Origin: JACVRW01 sp963812415
Lineage (GTDB): Bacteria; Actinomycetota; Thermoleophilia; Solirubrobacterales; Thermoleophilaceae
DNA length: 64,000 nucleotides
NCBI GenBank assembly: GCA_963812415.1
Contig: CAWEVH010000035.1
Span: 45,311 to 109,310 of the forward strand
Direction: 5' to 3'
Shown in pieces: positions 54,249 to 62,526 of the stretch. Every line of letters begins with the position of its first letter. Within the stretch, counting starts at the first letter, position 1. The position numbers were made by a program, and so were the translations under genes. The notes below the pieces were generated by a model, which did no database searches, was not told the origin of the DNA, and saw nothing but the letters and a program-made list of their open reading frames with translations.

Positions 54249-54970
54249 GGAAGGCTCGGCAGGCCGCCGACGGTCTCGTCGACCGTCTCGCCGACCCCGC
54301 CGACCGTGCCGCCCACCGTCTCGCCGGTCTCGGTCACGGTGCCGCCGAGCTCTGGCGAGACGCCGCCCACCACGCCCCCGACGTCACCGCCCACCTGCTC
54401 GACCGCGCCGCCCACGCCGCCGGTCACATCGCCGGCGTCGGGCAGGTTGGTGCCGCCGCCGGTGCCGACCGACGGCAGGTTGGGGGTCTGAGGCACGCGC
54501 ACGGTGCTGCCACCGTCACCCTGCCCGCCGCCGTCACTCTGCCCGCCGCCGTCCGTGCCCGGGCTCGACGTGCCGGGGGCGCCGCCGTCGAGCTCCGCGC
54601 CGCCCGCTCCGGAGCCGCGCCGGTCGATGCCCGCCCGCTCGCCGCCGTCGCGATCGCGGCCGGCGCGCCCAGCGCGCCTGCCGTCGCTCTCCTCGCGCGC
54701 ACGCGCGCGAGCATCGCTCGCGTCCGCGCCCGCACGCGACACGTCACCCGACTCCGGGTCGACCACCACGCGCTCGAGCCCGTCGGCGGCGCCCGTGCCG
54801 GGGATTCCGTTGAACGCCACGATCGCGCTGCCCACGAGCAGCAGCAGCAGAAACGAGCTGATCAGGACCCCGGAGGTGCCGAGGCTCGCGATGTAGGCCT
54901 TGGAGGTCTTCACGGACGGGGTGAGCACGCGTACGAGGACACGGGCTCGGGGTACCGCTTTCTTACCCAT
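54245..54970 (-). CDS. membrane protein with Gly/Thr-rich low-complexity tail, hypothetical
   Basis: 241 residues. A basic N-terminus and one transmembrane segment (SGVLISSFLLLLLVGSAIVA, about 33-52) are followed by a charged then Gly/Asp/Ser-rich tail. The last 70 residues are near-repeats of GG-x-VGG/TV-x-E-TVGG type (GGVGGAVEQVGGDVGGVVGG, TVGGTVGGVGETVDETVGG). The topology suggests an extracellular glycine-rich stretch. The function is unknown. It is close upstream of, and divergent from, the Zur-controlled transporter. Confidence 0.65.
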   Translation of the reverse strand: MGKKAVPRARVLVRVLTPSVKTSKAYIASLGTSGVLISSFLLLLLVGSAIVAFNGIPGTGAADGLERVVVDPESGDVSRAGADASDARARAREESDGRRAGRAGRDRDGGERAGIDRRGSGAGGAELDGGAPGTSSPGTDGGGQSDGGGQGDGGSTVRVPQTPNLPSVGTGGGTNLPDAGDVTGGVGGAVEQVGGDVGGVVGGVSPELGGTVTETGETVGGTVGGVGETVDETVGGLPSLP

Positions 54971-55018
54971 CCGTGCGCCCCGCCGAACGCCTCGGATCAG
55001 CTCTCCTGCAAGATCCCG

Positions 55019-55046
55019 TTCAACTGAGAATCATTCTCGTTACGCT
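55019..55046 (+). promoter_or_regulatory. Zur/Fur-type operator within the metal transporter promoter
   Basis: -35 TTCAAC (55019-55024) and -10 TACGCT (55041-55046) are spaced by 16 bases. The spacer holds TGAGAATCATTCTCG (55025-55039), a 13-bp perfect dyad GAGAAT-C-ATTCTC that fits actinobacterial Zur boxes (TGAnAATnATTnTCA). The GTG start follows the -10 box by 6 bases, so the transcript is probably leaderless and metal-repressed. Confidence 0.7.
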
Positions 55047-55052
55047 TCCGCC

Positions 55053-55859
55053 GTGCCGTCTCCCGCTGACCTGGTGGACCTGCCGTTCCTCCGTGAGGCG
55101 CTGCTCGAGCTCGTGCTGCTCGGGCTGGCGGGGGGCCTCCTGGGGGCCTGGATCGTGCTCCGCAGACTTGCGTTCTTCACACACGCGGCGGGCTCGGCCA
55201 CGTTCCCGGGGCTCGTGGTGGCGGACGCGTCGGGCTTCAGCCCCCTGCTCGCGAGCCTCGCCGTGGCGCTCGGCTACGCGGGCGGCGTCGAGCGCGCGGG
55301 GCGCGCCGGGCGCGAGCCCGGCGAGGCGACGGCGCTGCTGCTGGTCGCCGCGCTCGCCGGCGGCGTGATCCTGGCGAGCGACGTGTTCGAGTCCGGCGGC
55401 GAGGTCGACCGGCTCCTCTTCGGCACCATCCTGGGGCTCGACGGCCTGGACCTGCTCGCGTCCGCCGCGGCGGCGGCGCTGGCGGGGATCGGCACGCTGG
55501 CGCTCGGGCGCACCTGGTCCGCCCTGGCCTTCGACCCGGACGGCACGCGCGCCCTCGGAGTGCCGACCGGCGTCGCCGACCTGCTGCTGCTCGCGCTGGT
55601 TGCGGTCGCGGTGGTGGCGGCGATCCCGGCCGTCGGCGTGCTGCTCGTCACGGCGCTGTTCGTGCTGCCCGCGGCCACCGCGCGGGTGTTCGCCCGCGGC
55701 GTCGGCCAGCTGATCGTGGGGGCGCTCGCGCTCGCCCTCGTCCTGGGGGTGGCCGGGCTGTACCTGGCGTACTGGCTCGACCTGCCCCCGGGTCCGCCGG
55801 TGGCGGTGCTCGGCGCGCTCGCCTACGCGGCGGCGACGCTCGTGAGAGTGGCCCGGTGA
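55053..55859 (+). CDS. zinc/manganese ABC transporter permease
   Basis: 268 residues from GTG 55053, with eight to nine membrane helices. The family start LREALLELVLLGLAGGLLGA and WIVLRRLAFFTHAAGSATFP match ZnuB/MntB-type ABC-3 permeases. Late helices include VAAIPAVGVLLVTALFVLPA. The upstream Zur-type box points to zinc (or manganese) uptake. It overlaps the ATPase start (GTGA) and forms an operon with that gene and a second permease. No solute-binding lipoprotein is encoded here. Confidence 0.88.
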   Translation: MPSPADLVDLPFLREALLELVLLGLAGGLLGAWIVLRRLAFFTHAAGSATFPGLVVADASGFSPLLASLAVALGYAGGVERAGRAGREPGEATALLLVAALAGGVILASDVFESGGEVDRLLFGTILGLDGLDLLASAAAAALAGIGTLALGRTWSALAFDPDGTRALGVPTGVADLLLLALVAVAVVAAIPAVGVLLVTALFVLPAATARVFARGVGQLIVGALALALVLGVAGLYLAYWLDLPPGPPVAVLGALAYAAATLVRVAR

Positions 55860-56641
55860 ACGAGGCCCGGGAGAGCGGCCAGGCCGTGTCGGCCACCGGC
55901 CTCGCAGTCGGGTACGGCGGCCCGCCCGTGCTCGGCGAGGTCGACTTCGCCGTGCGTGCGGGTGAGTCCGTGTGCGTGCTCGGTCCCAACGGCGGCGGCA
56001 AGACCACGCTGTTCCGCGCGCTCCTCGGCGAGCTCGCGCCGAGCGCGGGCCGTGTGCACGTGGTCGGGCGACCCGCCTACGTCGCGCAGACCGAGCGCAC
56101 GCGGCTCGACTTCCCGGTCACGGCGCTCGACGTGGCGCTGATGGGCAGCCTCGCGCACGGCCGCTGGTGGCTCCCGCCGCGCCGCTCCGAGCGCACGGCT
56201 GCCGCGGCGGCGCTCGAGCGGGTCGGGTTGACGGCGGTCTCGCGCGAGCCGTTCGGCACCCTCTCGGGCGGCCAGCGCCAGCGCGCGCTGCTGGCGCGGG
56301 CGCTCGTGCAGGACGCGCCCGTGCTGCTGCTCGACGAGCCGCTGTCGGGGGTCGACCCGGCCAGCGCGCGCGAGATCGGCCGCGTCTTCGACGAGCTGCG
56401 TGGCGAGGGCCGGGCGCTGCTCGTGTCGAGCCACGACGTGGAGAGCGCCCGGGCGTTCGACCTCGTGCTCTGCCTGAACGGGCGCCAGATCGCCTTCGGA
56501 CCGCCGGAGCGGGCGCTCGAGCGGGCCACCCTCGAGGCGACCTACGGCAGCGAGATGATCGTGCTCGAGGGCGACCGCGGGGGCGTGCGCGCGGTGACCG
56601 TCCAGCACCACGAGCACGGACACGACCACGGAGACCACTGA
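55856..56641 (+). CDS. zinc/manganese ABC transporter ATP-binding protein with His-rich tail
   Basis: 261 residues. Walker A is VLGPNGGGKTTLFR (about 41-54), the signature LSGGQRQRALLARAL (about 137-151), Walker B VLLLDEPLSG (about 157-166), and the switch His is in VSSHDVES. The C-terminus is histidine-rich (QHHEHGHDHGDH), suited to binding Zn2+ and perhaps gating uptake by metal load. It sits between two permeases in the Zur-controlled operon; the GTG start overlaps the first permease stop. Confidence 0.93.
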   Translation: MNEARESGQAVSATGLAVGYGGPPVLGEVDFAVRAGESVCVLGPNGGGKTTLFRALLGELAPSAGRVHVVGRPAYVAQTERTRLDFPVTALDVALMGSLAHGRWWLPPRRSERTAAAAALERVGLTAVSREPFGTLSGGQRQRALLARALVQDAPVLLLDEPLSGVDPASAREIGRVFDELRGEGRALLVSSHDVESARAFDLVLCLNGRQIAFGPPERALERATLEATYGSEMIVLEGDRGGVRAVTVQHHEHGHDHGDH

Positions 56642-56648
56642 GGCGCCG

Positions 56649-57488
56649 ATGGACCTGCTCGACCCCGTGATCGATCCGTTCCGCTCAGGCATCGACCGCC
56701 GCGCGCTGCTCGAGGTGGCGCTGATCGGGGTGCTCTGCGGCGCGCTCGGGTTCTGGGTCGTGAGCGAGCGCCTGACCTACGGGGCTGAGTCGCTCGCGCA
56801 CGGCCTGCTGCCGGGCTTCGTGCTCGCCGCGCTCGCGGGCGCGCCGCTGCTGCTGGGCGCAGCCGGCGGAGCGCTCGTCGCGGCCGTGCTCGTGGCGCTC
56901 GCGGCTCGCGACGAGCGGATCGGCCCGGACACGGGCACCGCCGTGGCGGTCACCGGGCTGGTGGGGCTCGGCGCCCTGCTGGCGCTCGCACCGGACTCCC
57001 CCCAGCGGCTCGAGGAGCTCCTGTTCGGGGACCCGCTCGGCGTGACCGACGCCGACCTCGTAGCGGCGGCGCTCCTGCTCGCCGGCGGCGGCGCCGCCCT
57101 CGTGGCGCTCCACCGGCCACTGTGCGCGGTGTCGTTCGACCCCGTCGGCGCCGCCGCGGTGGGCCTTCGCCCGACGCTCGTCCGGCTGGTCCTGCTGGCG
57201 CTGCTCGCCGTCGCGATCGCCGTGGCGGTCCAGGGGCTCGGCGCCCTGCTCGTGCTGGCGGTGCTGGTGGCTCCACCGGTGGCCGTGCGCGGTCACGCGA
57301 GCACGCCCGCCCGCGCGATGGCGGCGGGCGCCGCGGTGGCGGCGCTCGCGGGCCTGGTCGGGATCGAGCTCTCGTTCCACGCGGGCAGCGCGGCGGGGGC
57401 GTCGGTCGCGCTCGCCCTCTGCGGCGCCGCAGCGCTTGGGGCGGCGCTCAGGCGGTGGCCGGGCTCGGTGCGCCGCGCCGGGCGATGA
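56649..57488 (+). CDS. second zinc/manganese ABC transporter permease
   Basis: 279 residues, again an ABC-3 permease with about eight membrane helices (LLEVALIGVLCGALGFWVVS, AESLAHGLLPGFVLAALA, LLFGDPLGVTDADLVAAAL, ALLVLAVLVAPPVAVRG). Together with the first permease it could form a heterodimeric channel with the ATPase between them. It is separated from the ATPase gene by 7 bp. The 3' end overlaps lgt by 41 bp on the other strand. Confidence 0.88.
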   Translation: MDLLDPVIDPFRSGIDRRALLEVALIGVLCGALGFWVVSERLTYGAESLAHGLLPGFVLAALAGAPLLLGAAGGALVAAVLVALAARDERIGPDTGTAVAVTGLVGLGALLALAPDSPQRLEELLFGDPLGVTDADLVAAALLLAGGGAALVALHRPLCAVSFDPVGAAAVGLRPTLVRLVLLALLAVAIAVAVQGLGALLVLAVLVAPPVAVRGHASTPARAMAAGAAVAALAGLVGIELSFHAGSAAGASVALALCGAAALGAALRRWPGSVRRAGR

Positions 57489-58200
57489 CGATCGCCGTAC
57501 CGAGCGCCAGCAGCACCAGGCTGACCAGCTGCGGCTGCGTGAGCCCCGCCACGACCGAGTCGTTGCGCCTGACGATCTCGACCAGGAAGCGCTCGCCCCC
57601 CGCGAGGATCAGGTAGAGCCCGAACAGGACGCCGGTCGGGAAGCGGTCGCGCAGGTGCCAGAGCACGAGCGCCCCCACCCCCATCACGAACGTCTCGTAG
57701 ACGGGCGTGGGATGGACCTCGTCGGTGGTGGGCACCGTCCCGTCCGGGTAGGCCATCGCCCACGGCAGGTCCGACTCCACCCCGTAGTCGCCGTCTCCCG
57801 AGAGCTGGCAGCCCACGCGCCCGATCGCGTAGCCGAGCGCGAGCGGCACGCTGCACACGTCGAGCAGCTGCCAGCCGAGCCAGCCGCGCCAGTGCGCCCA
57901 CAGGATCATCCCGAGTGCGCCGCCCACGAGGCCGCCGAACCAGACGAGTCCGGCTCCGGAGACGATGTTCCCGAGCAGGTCGCCCGACACCTCGTCCCAG
58001 TTCTGAATCAGGTAGTCGAGCCGCGACCCCACGAGCCCGCCGATCAGCGCCGCGAAGACCATCTCGTAGGCCCAGTCGACCGGCTTGCCGAGCTCGCCCA
58101 GCCGGCGGCCGATCACGAGTCCGGACGCGAGGAAGCCGACCGCGAAGCAGATCCCGAAGGTCTGCAGGTCGAGCGGGCCTATGTGAATCTCCGCCAGCAC
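57448..58200 (-). CDS. lgt: prolipoprotein diacylglyceryl transferase
   Basis: 250 residues. It transfers diacylglycerol to the cysteine of lipoprotein signal peptides at the membrane outer face. The layout and family signature are GYAIGRVGCQLSGDGDYG (about 123-140, GRxGN/C form), with GLVWFGGLVGGALGMILW and ALVLWHLRDRF in the membrane. Ser and Asp follow the GRxG core as expected. At least six hydrophobic helices are visible. Its presence agrees with the several lipoprotein signals in the window. Confidence 0.9.
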   Translation of the reverse strand: MLAEIHIGPLDLQTFGICFAVGFLASGLVIGRRLGELGKPVDWAYEMVFAALIGGLVGSRLDYLIQNWDEVSGDLLGNIVSGAGLVWFGGLVGGALGMILWAHWRGWLGWQLLDVCSVPLALGYAIGRVGCQLSGDGDYGVESDLPWAMAYPDGTVPTTDEVHPTPVYETFVMGVGALVLWHLRDRFPTGVLFGLYLILAGGERFLVEIVRRNDSVVAGLTQPQLVSLVLLALGTAIVIARRGAPSPATA

Positions 58201-58250
58201 CCGGGCCGCAGGCTAGCGGGCGGGCTCCGGCGCCCGTACCATGAGGAGCA

Positions 58251-60002
58251 GTGCGGAGAGCGGCGCTCGCGATACTCCTCTGCGCGGCGCCCGTGGTTGT
58301 GGCGAGCGCGCATGCGTCGACCGGCCCGATGGACCGCGTCGCGCTCCGAGAGGTCCTGCGCCAGCACGCGCGCGCGTCGGTCGGCGGGTCGATCCCCCTG
58401 CCACTGCCGGAGGCCCCTCGGGCCGCGGCTGCCGCGACGACCGGCGGCGAGCTGGGCGTGATCGCGCGCGCCTCCGGCAGCGCCCGCGTGCTCGTGGGGG
58501 TCCGCGACCACGGCGACCTCGCGGGCGTGGCCCGGGAGCTGCGCCTGCTCGGCGCCGCCCCGGAGGCGTTCCCGACCACGGGCGTGCTCGCCGCCACGGT
58601 GCCGTCGGGCGCGGCGCTCGTCGCCGCGCTGCGCTCCGACCCGCGCGTGGCCTACATCGAGCGCGACCGCGAGCTGCGCACGGCCGCCGACCCCTTCGAC
58701 GCGATCGACCCGGCCACCGGCATCAAGTTCACCTGGGCCTACGACGACGTGCGCGCCGCGGACGCGCTGTTCGCCGCGGGCGGCGGCTCGCGCCGCACGG
58801 TGGCGGTGGTCGACACGGGCCTCGACGTGACGCATCCTGAGTTCGCGGGCCGGGTGGCGCGCACCCTCAACACCGCCTCCGGCACGGCCGACGTGACCGA
58901 CAGCGTCGGACACGGGACCTTCGTGTCGGGGCTGATCTCCGCGGTCGACGGCAACAACATCGGCGGCAAGGGGGTGGCCGGGAACACGCAGCTGATCGCC
59001 GTCAACGCCGAGCGAACCTGCGACGACGGCACGCGCGGCTGCTTCAGCGTCGGCGACGTGGTGCGCGCCATCGAGTTCGCGATCCGCAGCGGGGCCGACG
59101 TGCTGAACATGAGCCTCGCCGGGGAGGGCTTCACGCGCAGCCAAGCGCGCGCGCTCGAGGCGGCGTTCTTCAACGACGTCCTGCCGGTGGCCGCGTCGGG
59201 GAACAACGCGCAGCGTCCGCAGGAGCCCAACCCGCTCGAGTTCCCCGCCGCGGCCATCGGCGGGCGGCGCGGCGGGCGCGGCATCGGCCTCTCGGTCGCG
59301 GCCACGATGCCGAATGGCGGCGTGGCGCCGTTCTCGAACCACAACGACTTCGTGAGCCTGGCCGCGCCGGGGGCGAGCGACCGCAGCTGCGAGTTCGGCG
59401 TCTTCTCGACCCTGCCCGCGAACCAGCCGACCGAGTGGGACGTGCCGGGTTCGTGCTCGCGGGTGCTGATCGACCCGAGCGGCGCGCGCTTCGCCTATGG
59501 CGAGGGCACGAGCTTCGCCGCGCCGATCACCTCCGGCATCGCGGCGCTCGTCTGGCAGGTGGAGGCCAGGCTCGCGTCCGAGCAGGTGGCCGAGCTGCTC
59601 ACCGCGACGGCGCGGCAGCCGGCCGGCGGGGGCTGGAACGAGTTCACCGGCACCGGCATCGTGGACGGGCTCGCCGCGAGCGCCCGGGCCCGCGTCTACG
59701 ACGTGACCCCGCCGCGGGCGCGTGGCACGGCACGCCGTCGCGGCAACCGCGTGAGCGTCAGCGTGCGACGTTCCGTCGACCGCACGGTGAGCGGTCGCGA
59801 GCTCGCGGCGAACGTGACCTACAGCCTGCTCGTCTCCCGCAACGGCGGCCAGACCTTCGGCCTCGTGAGGAGCCGCCGGCCGCGGCCGTTCACGGCATCG
59901 GTCACCCTGCGCGGCCGGCGGCAGAACGTGATCGTCTCGACCGCCTGCGACGGCAACGGCAACTGCGGCATCAAGCGGCTCGGACGCTTCCGGGTCCGCT
60001 AG
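58251..60002 (+). CDS. secreted subtilisin-like serine protease (S8)
   Basis: 583 residues from GTG 58251, with a signal peptide (RRAALAILLCAAPVVVASAH) and a prodomain ending near VAYIERDREL. The catalytic triad is VAVVDTGLDVTHP (Asp188), VGHGTFVSGLI (His221) and EGTSFAAPITSG (Ser421). A C-terminal beta domain of about 110 residues follows (ARGTARRRGNRVSVSVRR, NGGQTFGLVRSRRPRPF), resembling a bacterial Ig-like domain. TACCAT at 58237-58242 is 8 bases from the GTG, so the mRNA is probably leaderless. The end overlaps the YibE/F gene by 32 bp. Confidence 0.92.
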   Translation: MRRAALAILLCAAPVVVASAHASTGPMDRVALREVLRQHARASVGGSIPLPLPEAPRAAAAATTGGELGVIARASGSARVLVGVRDHGDLAGVARELRLLGAAPEAFPTTGVLAATVPSGAALVAALRSDPRVAYIERDRELRTAADPFDAIDPATGIKFTWAYDDVRAADALFAAGGGSRRTVAVVDTGLDVTHPEFAGRVARTLNTASGTADVTDSVGHGTFVSGLISAVDGNNIGGKGVAGNTQLIAVNAERTCDDGTRGCFSVGDVVRAIEFAIRSGADVLNMSLAGEGFTRSQARALEAAFFNDVLPVAASGNNAQRPQEPNPLEFPAAAIGGRRGGRGIGLSVAATMPNGGVAPFSNHNDFVSLAAPGASDRSCEFGVFSTLPANQPTEWDVPGSCSRVLIDPSGARFAYGEGTSFAAPITSGIAALVWQVEARLASEQVAELLTATARQPAGGGWNEFTGTGIVDGLAASARARVYDVTPPRARGTARRRGNRVSVSVRRSVDRTVSGRELAANVTYSLLVSRNGGQTFGLVRSRRPRPFTASVTLRGRRQNVIVSTACDGNGNCGIKRLGRFRVR

Positions 60003-61152
60003 GGCCCTGCGCAGCCGGCCGAGCCGGCTGCTTCGGGCCGCTGAGCGCGAGCAGCGCCGCCAGCGCGGTCGTGACGGGCACCGCGGCGATCAGCCCGATC
60101 GAGCCGACGAGCGTCGCGACGATCTCCTTCGCCACCACCTCGAGGTTGGCGGCGTCCGCGAAGCCGAGCTCGGCCGAGCTGAAGATCAGCAGAATCGGAA
60201 GGGACGCGCCCACGTAGGCGAGCACGAGCGTGTTCACGGTGGCGCTCACGTGGTCGCGTCCCACGCTCAGCGCGCGCGAGAACAGCTCCCCGAACCCGAA
60301 CGCGGGGTTCGCGCGGCGCAGCGCCAGCACCGTCGAGGCCTGGCTGATCGTCACGTCGTCGAGCACCCCCAGCGCGCCGATCACCATCCCTGCGAGGAGG
60401 AGTCCCTCGAGCGACACCCCGCCCTCTCCGGCCTGGAGGAAGATCGCCTCCTCGCTCGACAGCCCGGTGAGGTGGGTGAGGTCGGTGAACAGGACGGCCA
60501 GCGCCGCCGTGAGCAGCAGGCTCACCGCCGTGCCCAGCAGCGCGGCCAGGCTCTTCGGCCCGCGGCCGTGCGCGAGCGGAATCGTTATGAGCGCGATCGC
60601 GAGCGCGCCGACCACGGCCACCGCGAGCGGGGGCTGACCGTCGAGGATCGCCGGTACCACGAACACGAGCACGAGCACGAGGCTGGCCGCGAGGCCCGCG
60701 AGGGAGAGGGCGCCGCGCCAGCGGGCGAACACCAGCACGACCGCCACGAACAGCGCCGCGAGGATCAACATCGGCGTGCCGCGCTGGAAGTCCGAGAAGC
60801 TGTAGCCCGTCCCGGCGACCGGCTCCGCCCCGGGCGGCGGCTCCGGAGCCTCGGTCACCCGGATCTGGTCGCCGGGGTCGAGATCCGGGTCGAACCCCCC
60901 GGCGCCGAGCCGGAGCCCGACTACCTGGCCTTCGTCGGGTCCCTCCTCCAGCCGCACGCGCACCTGCTGGCAGCGCTGCTCCTGGAAGCCGGGGCAGAGC
61001 GTCTCCTCCACCTCCTCGACGGTGCCCGCGAAGCTCTCGACGGCCACCCCCGAGGCGAGGCGCGAGTCGACGTCCCCCGGCCAGAGCACGGCCAGACCGA
61101 TCGCCGTGGCGCCCGCCAGCGCCACGGCGACGATGGTGAACAGGCGGGTCAC
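59971..61152 (-). CDS. YibE/F family membrane protein
   Basis: 393 residues. A short N-terminal helix is followed by an extracytoplasmic beta-rich domain (VAVESFAGTVEEVEETLCPG, CQQVRVRLEEG) and then six to seven membrane helices with blocks diagnostic of YibE/F (MLILAALFVAVVLVFARWRG, GALGVLDDVTISQAS, LLLAGMVIGALG, LVLAYVGASLPILLIF). The transport role is unproven. It converges on the S8 protease gene and lies 10 bp upstream of the M23 peptidase gene on the same strand. Confidence 0.85.
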   Translation of the reverse strand: MTRLFTIVAVALAGATAIGLAVLWPGDVDSRLASGVAVESFAGTVEEVEETLCPGFQEQRCQQVRVRLEEGPDEGQVVGLRLGAGGFDPDLDPGDQIRVTEAPEPPPGAEPVAGTGYSFSDFQRGTPMLILAALFVAVVLVFARWRGALSLAGLAASLVLVLVFVVPAILDGQPPLAVAVVGALAIALITIPLAHGRGPKSLAALLGTAVSLLLTAALAVLFTDLTHLTGLSSEEAIFLQAGEGGVSLEGLLLAGMVIGALGVLDDVTISQASTVLALRRANPAFGFGELFSRALSVGRDHVSATVNTLVLAYVGASLPILLIFSSAELGFADAANLEVVAKEIVATLVGSIGLIAAVPVTTALAALLALSGPKQPARPAAQGPSGPGSVRAA

Positions 61153-61162
61153 GGTGGCGGGG

Positions 61163-62326
61163 CTACAGGTAGCCCATCGGGTCCACCGGCGCCCCGCCCA
61201 CCCGGGTCTCGAAGTGGAGGTGGTCCCCGAAGCAGTGGCCGGTGCAGCCCACGTAGCCGATCACCTGGCCCTGGCTCACGTTCGCCCCGTTCGACGTGGA
61301 GAAGCTCGACTGGTGCGCGTAGCAGCTGGACAGGCTCGCGTTGTGCTGGATGCAGGTGTAGTTGCCGTAGCCGCCCACCCAGCCCATGAGCGCCACGCGG
61401 CCGGAGTCGGCCGCGCGGATCGCGGTGCCGCTCGGCACGGCGATGTCGATGCCCGCGTGCAGGCGGCCCCAGCGCTGGCCGAATGGCGACACCACGGGGC
61501 CGTTCACGGGCCAGATCAGCGCGCCGCTGCCCTGACGAACCGGCCCGGGCGCCTGAGCTCCCGCGAGCGCCGCCTGCACCCGCGCCTGCTCCGCCTCGAG
61601 CGCCTTGAGGTCGCCCTCGAGCGCCACGCGGCTGTCGTGCACCTGCGCGAGCGCGCCCCGCCGCCGCTCGCGGGCCGAGGCGAGCTGGTCGCGGTTGCCG
61701 GCGAGCTGCGCCTCGACCGCGGCGATCTGGTCGCGCGTCTCGAGGATGCGCTCGGCGGTGAGCTGCTCGCGCTCCTCGAGCTCGGCCAACTGGACGGTCT
61801 GGTCGTGCGCGCGGTCGCGCAGCACGCGCACCTCGTCGGTGATCTCGCGGTCCTGGTCGGAGATGCGGTCGAGGAACTCCGCCTGCTCGAGCAGGTCGCC
61901 GAAGCCGTCCGCCTCGAGCACCACGGTGAGCACGTCGGGGGCGTCCGCCTTGTAGATCTCGACCAGCCGCGCGGCCAGCACCTCGCGGGCGGTCGCGAGC
62001 TCGCGACGCAGGGTCTCGAGCCGGTCGCGCGACTCCTCGAGCCGGTCGCGCACGGCGAGCAGCTCGGCCTTCTGAGCGTCGAGGCTCGCCTGCGCCCTGT
62101 CGAGCTGGCGCTGAGTCGCCTCGAGCTCCCCCTCCACCGCATCGATGCGGGTGTTGAAGCGCTCGATGGTGGTCGAGAGCACGCCCTCGCGCTGCTTCTT
62201 CTGGTCGATCTGCGCTCGCTTCTCCTCGATCCGCTCCGACAGCGGCGGCGCGGAGAGACCCGGAAGCGGCAGCAGGAGGTAAGCGCCGAGCGCGAGCAGG
62301 ATCGGAAACAGGAAGGTCTTCTTCAT
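61163..62326 (-). CDS. M23 family metallopeptidase with coiled coil (EnvC/NlpD-like)
   Basis: 387 residues from ATG 62326 (MKKTFLFPILLALGAYLLLP signal). A long coiled coil (about 28-240, heptads such as ERIEEKRAQIDQKKQREGVL) precedes a C-terminal LytM domain: GRLHAGIDIAVPSG (His and Asp ligands), SSCYAHQSSFS and GDHLHFETRVGG (HxH motif). It should cut peptide cross-links in peptidoglycan or activate amidases. Zn ligands His, Asp, His look complete. Coiled-coil LytM proteins act at division or during cell-wall remodelling. Confidence 0.92.
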   Translation of the reverse strand: MKKTFLFPILLALGAYLLLPLPGLSAPPLSERIEEKRAQIDQKKQREGVLSTTIERFNTRIDAVEGELEATQRQLDRAQASLDAQKAELLAVRDRLEESRDRLETLRRELATAREVLAARLVEIYKADAPDVLTVVLEADGFGDLLEQAEFLDRISDQDREITDEVRVLRDRAHDQTVQLAELEEREQLTAERILETRDQIAAVEAQLAGNRDQLASARERRRGALAQVHDSRVALEGDLKALEAEQARVQAALAGAQAPGPVRQGSGALIWPVNGPVVSPFGQRWGRLHAGIDIAVPSGTAIRAADSGRVALMGWVGGYGNYTCIQHNASLSSCYAHQSSFSTSNGANVSQGQVIGYVGCTGHCFGDHLHFETRVGGAPVDPMGYL

Positions 62327-62513
62327 GCGCTCATGCGCCGGCCTGGGTTCCCCTCGTTTACCCGTGTTATGCAGGGAAATCTCGGCGCGAGGAGGGCCGG
62401 ACTCTAGCAAGCGTCATACCCCTGGCGAGCGGTTTTCGCTCACCTGCAAGATGGCTTGCGAGGATCACGTTCTTTAGCCAAGCGGCCGGCTCGGCCGGCT
62501 GCGCGGCGTTCAC

Positions 62514-62519
62514 TAATCT
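62514..62519 (+). promoter_or_regulatory. candidate -10 box of htpX
   Basis: TAATCT ends 7 bases before ATG 62527, so a leaderless start is likely. A -35 box is not obvious 16-18 bases upstream. Confidence 0.35.
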
Positions 62520-62526
62520 TCCAGAT

